A stretch of DNA of 33,052 nt from an uncultured Lachnospiraceae bacterium (GTDB lineage: Bacteria; Bacillota; Clostridia; Lachnospirales; Lachnospiraceae), in assembly GCA_900315945.1 (NCBI GenBank), contig ONAZ01000023.1, positions 1 through 33,052 on the forward strand. Reading direction: 5' to 3'. The translations under genes and the position numbers were made by a program. Of this stretch, positions 26,789 through 32,850 are shown one piece after another. How positions within the stretch are numbered: position 1 is the first letter of the stretch; each line of letters starts with the position of its first letter. The notes under the pieces are model-generated. The model worked only from the letters and a program-made list of their open reading frames with translations. It had not been told where the DNA came from and ran no database searches.

Positions 26789-27511
26789 ATGGGATTATTA
26801 GAAGGTAAAGTAGCAATTGTAACAGGAGGTACAGAAGGAATAGGTTATGAAACATCTGTTAGATTTGCGGAGGAAGGTGCAATAGTATACGCTTGCGCTA
26901 GACATGAAAAGATATTTGATAATCCGTTAATTAACTATCATTATTGTGATGTGACAGATGAAAGGTCAGTTAAAGAGTTATACGAAGATGTAATAAAAGG
27001 ACACGGGAAAATAGATTGTCTTGTAGCAAATGCTGGAATTACATGTGATGCATTAACTGTAAAAATGACAAACGATATGTTTGAGTCCGTTATAAATACT
27101 AACTTAAAGGGAGTATTTAATATTGTTAAAATGGTTGGACCTTTTATGGAAGAAAATGGTGGCGGCTCTATAGTAACAATAGGAAGTGTTGTTGGAGAAT
27201 ATGGTAATATTGGACAGGTCAATTATGCTGCGTCCAAAGCAGGAATAACTGCAATGTCTAAATCGTGGGCAAAAGAGTTTTCTAGGAAAGGTGTACCTGT
27301 AAGAGTCAATACTATTGCTCCAGGGTATACTATGACAAAAATGATGAATTCAGTTCCTCAAAAACTACTTGATAAGTTTTCTCAACAGACTATGTTAAAA
27401 AGATTAGGAAAACCTAAGGAGATAGCTAATGCTATAGTGTTTTTGGCATCTGATTTGTCGTCATATATAACGGGAACAGTTCTTAGTGTTGATGGAGGAA
27501 TGCGTTTATAA
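26789..27511 (+). CDS. FabG/PhaB-like short-chain dehydrogenase (3-ketoacyl reductase)
   Basis: This is a 240-aa classical SDR. The cofactor loop is VTGGTEGIG (11-19), NAG is at 81-83, and the catalytic S133, Y146 and K150 lie in IGSVVGEYGNIGQ and NYAASKAG. The ending YITGTVLSVDGGMRL is typical of FabG. In this setting it should reduce acetoacetyl-CoA, made by the thiolase one gene upstream, to 3-hydroxybutyryl-CoA; FabG/PhaB relatives give the R isomer. It starts on the base after the thiolase stop, with AAAGGTGG upstream. A role as a sugar-nucleotide reductase cannot be excluded, but the FabG similarity argues against it. Confidence 0.85.
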   Translation: MGLLEGKVAIVTGGTEGIGYETSVRFAEEGAIVYACARHEKIFDNPLINYHYCDVTDERSVKELYEDVIKGHGKIDCLVANAGITCDALTVKMTNDMFESVINTNLKGVFNIVKMVGPFMEENGGGSIVTIGSVVGEYGNIGQVNYAASKAGITAMSKSWAKEFSRKGVPVRVNTIAPGYTMTKMMNSVPQKLLDKFSQQTMLKRLGKPKEIANAIVFLASDLSSYITGTVLSVDGGMRL

Positions 27512-27525
27512 GGGAGGCAAAGATT

Positions 27526-27948
27526 ATGCATAATATGAATAAAGTTAAAATGTTAGAATTTCCACAATTAGGAGATGAAAGGGGACATCTAGTCATTGCT
27601 GAAGCAATGAAAGATGTCCCTTTTGAAATAAAAAGGGTGTTTTATATTTATGGCTCTGATGCAGATGTTGTACGTGGTCAACATGCAAATAAAGAGACAG
27701 AGTTCGTTCTTATTAATGTTGCTGGGAAAAGTAAAGTAAAAGTAAAAGATGGCGAAGGCAACGAAGCAATATATTGCCTTAACCGTCCACACACAGGAGT
27801 TTATTTGCCAACTATGATATGGAAGGATATGTACGATTTTAGTGATGATTCAGTTCTTCTAGTATTGGCAAGCACACATTATAATCCTGATGAATATATA
27901 AGAAACTACGACGAATTTGTCAAAGTGATTTCTGAAGACATGGATTAG
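27526..27948 (+). CDS. FdtA/QdtA-type dTDP-4-keto-6-deoxyglucose 3,4-ketoisomerase
   Basis: This is a 140-aa cupin of the FdtA/WxcM-like family. The first strand region DERGHLVIAEAMKDVPFEIK and the metal-free cupin block VVRGQHANKETEFVLINV are diagnostic, with YLPTMIWKDMYDFS and LASTHYNPDEYIRNYDEF after them. It should convert dTDP-4-keto-6-deoxyglucose to a 3-keto-6-deoxyhexose, the substrate of the aminotransferase at 23897. Well-studied members have RGxHAH; here the second histidine is Asn (N55). GGGAGG, 8 nt upstream of the ATG, is a strong ribosome site. Whether the galacto or gluco product is formed cannot be read from sequence. Confidence 0.85.
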   Translation: MHNMNKVKMLEFPQLGDERGHLVIAEAMKDVPFEIKRVFYIYGSDADVVRGQHANKETEFVLINVAGKSKVKVKDGEGNEAIYCLNRPHTGVYLPTMIWKDMYDFSDDSVLLVLASTHYNPDEYIRNYDEFVKVISEDMD

Positions 27949-27965
27949 AAAGTTGTAATGTATAA

Positions 27966-29396
27966 ATGAGTAAAGCTAAACTTTTTGTTGAAAATATTTT
28001 GGTATATGGATTAGGAGGCATTATTAGTAAAATAATACCTCTTATTATGTTACCTATAGTAACAAGGATTATGCCCAGTACTGAGTATTTTGGTATAAGT
28101 GACATGTCTCAGACAATTATTTCTTTTGCTAGCGCATTGGCAGTACTTGGCATGTATGATGCCATGTATCGTATGTTCTTCGAAAAAGAAGAAGAGGAAT
28201 ATAAGAAGACAGTATGTTCAACTGCTTTAATATTTACCATAGGGATGTCTTTTATAGTGTTCATTCTAATGATCATTTTTAGAGAACAATTGGCATTGTG
28301 GTTTCTTGGTAATAAAGAGCTGGCATATGTTATTTTTTTATCGGCGATTGCAACGCTAGTATCGGCAACCAATTCTATAATTTCTGCGCCTACAAGAATG
28401 CAGAATAAGCGTAAGGTATTTCTTGTAACAAATACTGTATCACCTATTTTGTCATATGGACTAGCTATTCCTTTATTGTTGGGTGGATACTATATTATAG
28501 CATTACCTTTGGCAGGTGTTGTCTCTGGAATTACGATGGAGATTTCTTTTTACATATTGAATAGAAAATGGTTCGTTCCTAAGTTGTTTGATAAAAAACT
28601 ATTAAAACAACTTCTTATTATTGCGATCCCGCTTTTTCCTAATTTTTTGTTTTATTGGATATTTAATTCGTGTGACAAGCTTATGATAACCAATATAATT
28701 GGTGTTGGTGCAACAGGAATATATGCTGTAGGTTCAAAGCTAGGTCAAGCAAGTCAGCTGATTTATACAGCATTTGCTGGAGGGTGGCAATATTTTGCGT
28801 TTTCTACTATGAAAGAAGAAAAACAAGTCGAATCAAACTCAAAAATATTTGAATACCTCGGAGTAATATCATATGTTGCGACGGCATTTGTATGTGCTTT
28901 GTCTTTTTGGATATTTAGAATTTTGTTTAGTGAAGAGTATTTAGACGGATATGTTATAGCCCCTTATTTATTCTTGGCGCCCTTGTTATTAATGTTATAT
29001 CAAGTCGCAGGTAATCAGTTTTTGGTAATTAAGAAGACATGGCCAAGTATGTTTATTTTGCTTAGTGGAGCAATAGGAAACGTTGTATTGAATTTGATTT
29101 TGATTCCTGTTATAGGGATTGAAGGAGCATCTATAGCTTCTTTATTGGGATATATAATATCAGTAGTTATTGCAGTTATAGTTTTGTGTTGCATGAAGCT
29201 AATGGTAGTAAGTAAGAGGTTCATTGCTATATCTGTTCTTATGGTTATATTTTTTGCGATTTGGAGATTCCTGTGCCCCCATAATATAATTATTGGACTT
29301 ATGATGGCTGTTGTATTTACAGCAATATGTTGTGTGTTATATAGGAAAGAAATTGTAATAGTTAAGGATAGATTGATGAGGAGAAAAGATGGTTGA
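27966..29396 (+). CDS. Wzx-type oligosaccharide flippase
   Basis: This is a 476-aa membrane protein of the MOP/PST superfamily with about 12-14 hydrophobic helices. The N-terminus SKAKLFVENILVYGLGGIISK, IVTRIMPSTEYFGISDMSQT and the C-terminal repeat of the fold (NQFLVIKKTWPSMFILLSGA) are typical. It should flip the lipid-linked EPS repeat unit to the outer face for the EpsG-type polymerase. It follows the ketoisomerase by 17 bp, with only a weak ribosome site. Its stop overlaps the TTG start of the next gene by 4 bases. Confidence 0.9.
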   Translation: MSKAKLFVENILVYGLGGIISKIIPLIMLPIVTRIMPSTEYFGISDMSQTIISFASALAVLGMYDAMYRMFFEKEEEEYKKTVCSTALIFTIGMSFIVFILMIIFREQLALWFLGNKELAYVIFLSAIATLVSATNSIISAPTRMQNKRKVFLVTNTVSPILSYGLAIPLLLGGYYIIALPLAGVVSGITMEISFYILNRKWFVPKLFDKKLLKQLLIIAIPLFPNFLFYWIFNSCDKLMITNIIGVGATGIYAVGSKLGQASQLIYTAFAGGWQYFAFSTMKEEKQVESNSKIFEYLGVISYVATAFVCALSFWIFRILFSEEYLDGYVIAPYLFLAPLLLMLYQVAGNQFLVIKKTWPSMFILLSGAIGNVVLNLILIPVIGIEGASIASLLGYIISVVIAVIVLCCMKLMVVSKRFIAISVLMVIFFAIWRFLCPHNIIIGLMMAVVFTAICCVLYRKEIVIVKDRLMRRKDG

Positions 29397-29848
29397 ATTT
29401 ATTTAAATATGTCATAAATAACAATTTAAACGAGTACGGAGAAGTTATGGATTGGTGGCTCAAAGAGGGTAAATTTGAGAATTGGAATAAGAATCAAGTA
29501 ACAAGTTTCACCAAAAAGATACACACAATGAAAGGCTTTTCTAAAAAAAGGGATTTACACTATGATTCTGCTAAAAAATTGTCTTTCCCAAAGAAAGCAT
29601 CGCGATTTCCACAGGTTTGGATGGGAAATGGAAATGGCAAATCGGAAGGAAGAGACTGGGTAAGGCATATTAGAAATGCAATAGCACATGGAAATGTTAA
29701 TGTAAGAAAGATTAAAGGAGAGCCTATTCTCGAAATGCGTGATTTCCAACCAGATAAGAAAAAACAGACTGCATACATTCTGATACCTATATGTTACCTT
29801 GACTTGATTAAAAAGGCATACAAGAACGTTGGCAAAGAGATGAAATAA
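29393..29848 (+). CDS. Small HEPN-domain protein (TTG start, coupled to the flippase)
   Basis: This is a 151-aa, basic, soluble protein. The core is VRHIRNAIAHGN, with R94 and H99 forming the R-x4-H signature of HEPN ribonucleases. I recall a family of HEPN proteins (pEK499_p136-like) with the same WWL, KKIHTMKGFS and SRFP blocks, but have not checked. The TTG at 29393 has AGGAG 9-10 nt upstream and forms a TTGA overlap with the flippase stop, so expression is tied to the EPS operon. A gene of this kind at the end of an EPS operon is odd: it could be defence cargo or an RNA-acting regulator. Confidence 0.65.
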   Translation: MNLFKYVINNNLNEYGEVMDWWLKEGKFENWNKNQVTSFTKKIHTMKGFSKKRDLHYDSAKKLSFPKKASRFPQVWMGNGNGKSEGRDWVRHIRNAIAHGNVNVRKIKGEPILEMRDFQPDKKKQTAYILIPICYLDLIKKAYKNVGKEMK

Positions 29849-29849
29849 G

Positions 29850-30200
29850 ATAAATATTACTGAATTAATAGGAATACTTGATTGTCATAATTTTGAAACT
29901 AGACTATCTCTATGTCTTACAGATTCCGGTGGAATAAAAGAAGAATGTTCATCGTATTGAGAGCCAGTTCTTGTTATGCGTGATACTACAGAAAGACCAG
30001 AAGGGATAGAAGCAGGAACGCTAAGACTGGTATGGACTGATGAAGAGACTATATATAATACATTTACGGAATTATTAGAGAATGAAGAAGAGTATAAGAA
30101 GACGAGTCGTGCGGTGAATCCTTATGGTGATGGACATGCGTGCGAGAGGATTGCAGATATATTGGAAGGGAAAGAGTATAGGGAGTGGAGAACTAAATAA
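29850..30200 (+). pseudogene. wecB: C-terminal relic of UDP-N-acetylglucosamine 2-epimerase
   Basis: The frame translates as ILDCHNFETRLSLCLTDSGG..., then SSY-stop-EPVLVMRDTTERPEGIEAG, then VNPYGDGHACERIADIL. These are the well-known WecB/MnaA C-terminal blocks. An in-frame TGA stands where the family has LGKPVL. About 260 N-terminal residues are missing. An ATG at 29976 could yield a 74-aa fragment, which would lack most of the active site. It shows that the operon once had, or was next to, ManNAc synthesis. Confidence 0.85.
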
Positions 30201-30313
30201 AAAAGGAATAATTCTATCAAGATAATACATATTGTTTGCATGTGAGTATATTATATGATTGTGAATTGTGTTATACTTGGTATGTAATAAGTAGAGATAT
30301 AGAAATGAATTAG

Positions 30314-30376
30314 ACTAGTGACTATTATTATTTAGTTGCTGGCTTTTTTTGTTTATGGGGGTAACTAGTCACTATT
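30314..30376. repeat. Spaced 13-bp direct repeats
   Basis: ACTAGTGACTATT (30314-30326) and ACTAGTCACTATT (30364-30376) differ at one base and are 50 bp apart. Each half is also partly self-complementary. The interval includes GGCTTTTTTTG. The 247 bp from 30201 to 30447 contain no other gene-like feature except the 8-codon frame at 30424-30450. Confidence 0.45.
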
Positions 30377-30423
30377 GATGACAAGCATGAATATTTATAC
30401 TATTTATAAACGGAGAAAAAGCA

Positions 30424-30450
30424 ATGAATTCTGAAGAGTTTTTGGAATAA
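30424..30450 (+). other. Eight-codon reading frame cut by the 61-bp element
   Basis: GGAG (30412-30415) stands 8 nt before an ATG that opens MNSEEFLE and then meets TAA, which is the first triplet of the 61-bp repeat. It looks like the start of a gene whose body has been replaced. Confidence 0.4.
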
Positions 30451-30508
30451 AAGCTCAATAGCGGGTACCTACCGCGATTTATAGGGCTATGCGATAATAG
30501 GCTTATCA
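30448..30508. repeat. 61-bp element, copy 1
   Basis: The element starts TAAAAGCTCA and ends GGCTTATCA. It matches 32704-32764 at 58 of 61 positions. Its right half overlaps the end of the ISL3 transposase relic on the minus strand, so it is probably derived from an ISL3-type insertion sequence. Confidence 0.75.
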
Positions 30509-30696
30509 TAAAAAACAGGGAAGTGCTTATACTCATGCCATCTTCCGGAACCACGAATTATACAGTTGTTGCTACCACAAATGGGACATCTTCTTTTTGA
30601 TGATGGAAGATGTAAAGTGATTACTTCAGAGTTGTTGTTATAGTTGCTACTAGTTATTGTGACATCACCTGGTAACGAAAGAAGACGCAACAACAA
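30487..30696 (-). pseudogene. N-terminal relic of an ISL3-family transposase
   Basis: The minus-strand frame reads LLRLLSLPGDVTITSS..., then CPICGSNNCIIRGSGR and KHFPVFYDKPIIA before a stop. The opening LLSLP-DV and the CPxCGS...C zinc finger are typical of the N-terminus of ISL3 transposases, which are normally over 400 aa. In a shifted frame the DNA continues with RGRYPLLSFYSKNSS, similar to the next block of the family, so both a frameshift and a large deletion have occurred. Confidence 0.7.
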
Positions 30697-30840
30697 TTGG
30701 AGACCTTGCGGATGGTGTGATGAAGCATATACATCCCATAATACTAATAGAATAGATGTGGATGGTGTAGTTAAGAAAATAATGTCAACAGATTATGTTA
30801 AAGAAGAATTAGAAGGAAAGCCTCATGCAGTAGAAGCATA
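30697..30840 (+). other. Unassigned 3' gene fragment
   Basis: The + strand frame is open up to a TAG at 30839-30841 and ends VDGVVKKIMSTDYVKEELEGKPHAVEA. It lacks its own start (the upstream part is antisense transposase DNA), so it is probably the tail of a gene cut by the ISL3 insertion. I do not recognise the family. Confidence 0.35.
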
Positions 30841-30846
30841 GGGCAT

Positions 30847-31782
30847 CTATAGTTTATATCGAGTTATGTTTTCCCAGTTAAAGGGCATGCCCATTTGTAA
30901 GAGCAATTCTTCTTTTGTGAGTCTAGAATTCTTTTTGCAATACTTATCAATTGTTCTTTTTAGATTCGACTTAAATGCTAGAAAGTCGTCTTTGGGTAAA
31001 AGATATCGTAATGCGATAACCAATCCAAAGTAATCGTTTTTTCCTAATATATATTGATTCCCTTTTTTAGGAATATTCATTTTGTGGTGAAGCTTTGTGT
31101 CAGGAAAGTATCTTTTGCGTAGATGGAAGCTAAAAAGACGTTCCTTGTGTGCGCATGTGTTTCTAAAAAGTGTAAGAGTAGCTAGGTATTGAGATAATTC
31201 TTTCTCAGAAACATAAGGATATAGCTTGCTAATTCTACTTTGAACATTTGAGGTAAGGAGAGAAAACATATTTGACAGTTGACCAAATGTCATAGCATGT
31301 ATAGTAACCCATAATGGAACGTTATGATATGTTTTTCGTTGGTGTATGAGATATTCATGGTCATTGTTTCTGTTGGCAATGTTGTCAAGTGTTTTTATTA
31401 ACTTGCTTATAGGCATTGAGAGTGATTTCTTTTTAGAATAAGAATTGCTATCAAGATAGTATTTTTGTTGAACACCGTATGTTGAGCAAAAGCTATCTGC
31501 AATGATATTTTGTATCCGTTGCTCAATTTTATTGAGGTAACAAAAAGTGAGTTGACGTAATTGCTCGTCAAAGCGATAAAGGGCAAGAATATCATCTATT
31601 GATGTTTCCTTATCATATTTTCTTGTCATAGGATTTATAAAAGACTGCTTGTATCCACCAATAAGCGAGAAATATCCAATATTTGTAAGGATTTCTTTTG
31701 CAATTTTCTCATCTTTGATGATAAGGTTCTTTTCTTTGAGAACGTTGATTTGTTGATCAATTGTTAGATATGGTTTAGACAT
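30847..31782 (-). CDS. Abi_2 family (AbiD/AbiF-like) HEPN abortive-infection protein
   Basis: This is a 311-aa protein. The opening KPYLTIDQQINVLKEKNL, IGYFSLIGGYKQSF, ILALYRFDEQLRQL and PLWVTIHAMTFGQLSNMF are the standard Abi_2 blocks. The HEPN RNase motif is R207-x4-H212 in LFRNTCAHKERLFS. Proteins of this family stop phage growth by harming the infected cell, probably through RNA cleavage. AAGGAG lies 13-14 nt upstream of the start, at the end of a structured RNA region with its own promoter. The divergent HTH gene shares the control region. It ends a few bases from an unassigned + strand fragment. All signature residues are present, so it should be active. Confidence 0.85.
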   Translation of the reverse strand: MSKPYLTIDQQINVLKEKNLIIKDEKIAKEILTNIGYFSLIGGYKQSFINPMTRKYDKETSIDDILALYRFDEQLRQLTFCYLNKIEQRIQNIIADSFCSTYGVQQKYYLDSNSYSKKKSLSMPISKLIKTLDNIANRNNDHEYLIHQRKTYHNVPLWVTIHAMTFGQLSNMFSLLTSNVQSRISKLYPYVSEKELSQYLATLTLFRNTCAHKERLFSFHLRKRYFPDTKLHHKMNIPKKGNQYILGKNDYFGLVIALRYLLPKDDFLAFKSNLKRTIDKYCKKNSRLTKEELLLQMGMPFNWENITRYKL

Positions 31783-31804
31783 TTAGAATAAGATGCTCCT
31801 TATA

Positions 31805-31872
31805 ATAATGAAGGACGGCCCGTAGGTCGTCCTCTGGTTCCAGTCCTCACGAGTATCTGGAACTCGATCACT
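31805..31872 (-). ncRNA. Structured RNA upstream of the Abi gene
   Basis: On the minus strand a promoter (31879-31907) should start a transcript near 31872. The first hairpin is GTTCCAG (31863-31857) with CTGGAAC (31843-31837), with a 13-nt loop. The second is AGGACG with CGTCCT (31833-31812), capped by a C-UACG-G tetraloop of the UNCG type. Loop bases AGGAC of the first hairpin could pair with GUCCU of the second, forming a pseudoknot. The Abi ribosome site follows. I recall a published 'abiF' RNA motif upstream of such genes; whether this is a member is unchecked. Confidence 0.65.
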
Positions 31873-31878
31873 AAGGTC

Positions 31879-31907
31879 AGTATAGATTAATTATGATAAA
31901 AAGTCAA
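31879..31907 (-). promoter_or_regulatory. Promoter of the Abi RNA/gene
   Basis: Read on the minus strand, TTGACT (31907-31902), a 17-bp spacer and TATACT (31884-31879) make a near-consensus promoter. The -35 box overlaps the first tandem 28-bp repeat by two bases. Confidence 0.8.
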
Positions 31908-31961
31908 GTCGACCTAAGTGAATTTTGAATTGACAGTCGTCCTAAGTGAATTCTGAATTGA
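31906..31961. promoter_or_regulatory. Two tandem 28-bp repeats between divergent promoters (operator)
   Basis: Repeat 1 (31906-31933) and repeat 2 (31934-31961) agree at 25 of 28 positions and share CCTAAGTGAATT-n-TGAATTGA. They fill the space between the minus-strand -35 (31902-31907) and the plus-strand -35 (31958-31963), touching both. The HTH protein encoded at 32030 is the obvious candidate to bind them. Confidence 0.75.
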
Positions 31962-31986
31962 TAAAATGGCAAGTATAGATTATAAT
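31958..31986 (+). promoter_or_regulatory. Promoter of the HTH regulator gene
   Basis: TTGATA (31958-31963), a 17-bp spacer and TATAAT (31981-31986) lie 44 bp before the HTH start codon. The -35 overlaps the end of the second 28-bp repeat. Confidence 0.8.
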
Positions 31987-32029
31987 TGCTTTTTTAGCAA
32001 ATGACAAATCGACAACCGAGGAGAGGGAT

Positions 32030-32593
32030 ATGAACAAGTCTGTGAATAAAAATTAGTTACATTATAAAATAAAACAATTACGTCAGCAGAATGGGTATAC
32101 TCAGAAATATGTTGCTGGGTACATAGGAGTAGATGTGACCACGTATTCGAGATATGAATCTGCACAATGTACACCAGATGTTAAGAGACTTAGGAAACTT
32201 GCTGAACTTTATGGTATGCGAGATGAATTGCTTGGTTCAACGCTCCCAATGGAAACAGCGGTCATTTATACAAAAAAAGAACTCGATGATTTTCAGAAAG
32301 TTTTAAATGCCTGTAATCCAAAGAATGCTTCTGGGTATTTTGAGTTAAGACAGATGCATGATACGTTACGAGAGGCATTTGAGCCTATCCAACAGCGTCA
32401 TATGGAAGCGTGTGACTTTCCTGACATCCCATCTGAAAAATTGCTTGCTTGTTTGGAATTTACCAACGATAAGACTGTAAAAAGAGTTTATTTGGATCAA
32501 AGAGCTGATTACTTAACAGCAGTTTATTTTAAAAGGCAAGATGAAATTATAGATATGATGATGGATAGGCAGATAAAAGAGGCTCTCCGTTAA
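32030..32593 (+). pseudogene. XRE/Cro-CI type HTH regulator with an amber codon at position 9
   Basis: GAGGAGAGGG precedes an ATG opening MNKSVNKN, then TAG (32054-32056), then in the same frame LHYKIKQLRQQNGYTQKYVAGYIGVDVTTYSRYES. The latter is a complete HTH_3 domain. About 125 further residues, mostly helical, follow with no known catalytic motif (ELRQMHDTLREAFEPIQ, EIIDMMMDRQIKEALR). With the stop read through it would be 187 aa. The first start after the stop that keeps the frame (GTG 32135) would cut into the HTH. It is therefore probably a recently disabled repressor of the Abi module; a sequencing error or reinitiation are the other options. Confidence 0.65.
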
Positions 32594-32703
32594 ATGTTGC
32601 TCACGACATAGTGTGAGACCTTGTAGTTACTAGCATTATCGTTGCTTTAGGAGGTGATTTCTTAAAAAAGCGCATGGCAAACAAGCCTGCATTAAAAGTT
32701 AAG
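32594..32703 (+). other. Non-coding stretch with hairpin and an interrupted reading frame
   Basis: CTCAC-gacata-GTGAG-like pairing near 32602-32621 follows the HTH gene without a T-run. AGGAGGTGAT (32649-32658) then precedes an ATG at 32674 that opens MANKPALKVK and ends at TAA 32704-32706, the first triplet of the 61-bp element. I recognise no gene family. Confidence 0.4.
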
Positions 32704-32764
32704 TAAAAGCTCACTAGCGGGTACTTACCACGATTTATAGGGCTATGCGATAATAGGCTTATCA
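32704..32764. repeat. 61-bp element, copy 2
   Basis: This matches 30448-30508 at 58 of 61 positions. Here it is not attached to transposase sequence; after GGCTTATCA the flanks differ. Confidence 0.75.
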
Positions 32765-32767
32765 ATG

Positions 32768-32804
32768 AAAAAAGCGTGCAAGCCTTATTACAGGTGGCTT
32801 ACAC
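32768..32804 (-). terminator. Terminator of the minus-strand coiled-coil gene
   Basis: Read on the minus strand, GTGTAAGCC (32804-32796) pairs with GGCTTGCAC (32784-32776), with one mismatch. It is followed by GCTTTTTTC. It lies 47 bp after the stop codon at 32851. Confidence 0.75.
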
Positions 32805-32850
32805 ACTTTATACTATTCTTTCTTCTTGTGTTCACATAGATAACCAATAT

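Noticed and set aside
25577-27511. Thiolase and SDR as part of a central butyrate pathway
   Set aside because: No crotonase, 3-hydroxybutyryl-CoA dehydrogenase (Hbd), acyl-CoA dehydrogenase or Etf genes are adjacent, and both genes are locked by overlaps into the EPS operon.
29976-30200. Independent 74-aa gene
   Set aside because: The translation is the C-terminus of a UDP-GlcNAc 2-epimerase, and the homology continues upstream of the ATG across an in-frame stop.
30644-30841. Complete small + strand gene
   Set aside because: Its first part is the antisense of ISL3 transposase DNA and there is no ribosome site; only the last ~50 codons look like real, but truncated, coding sequence.
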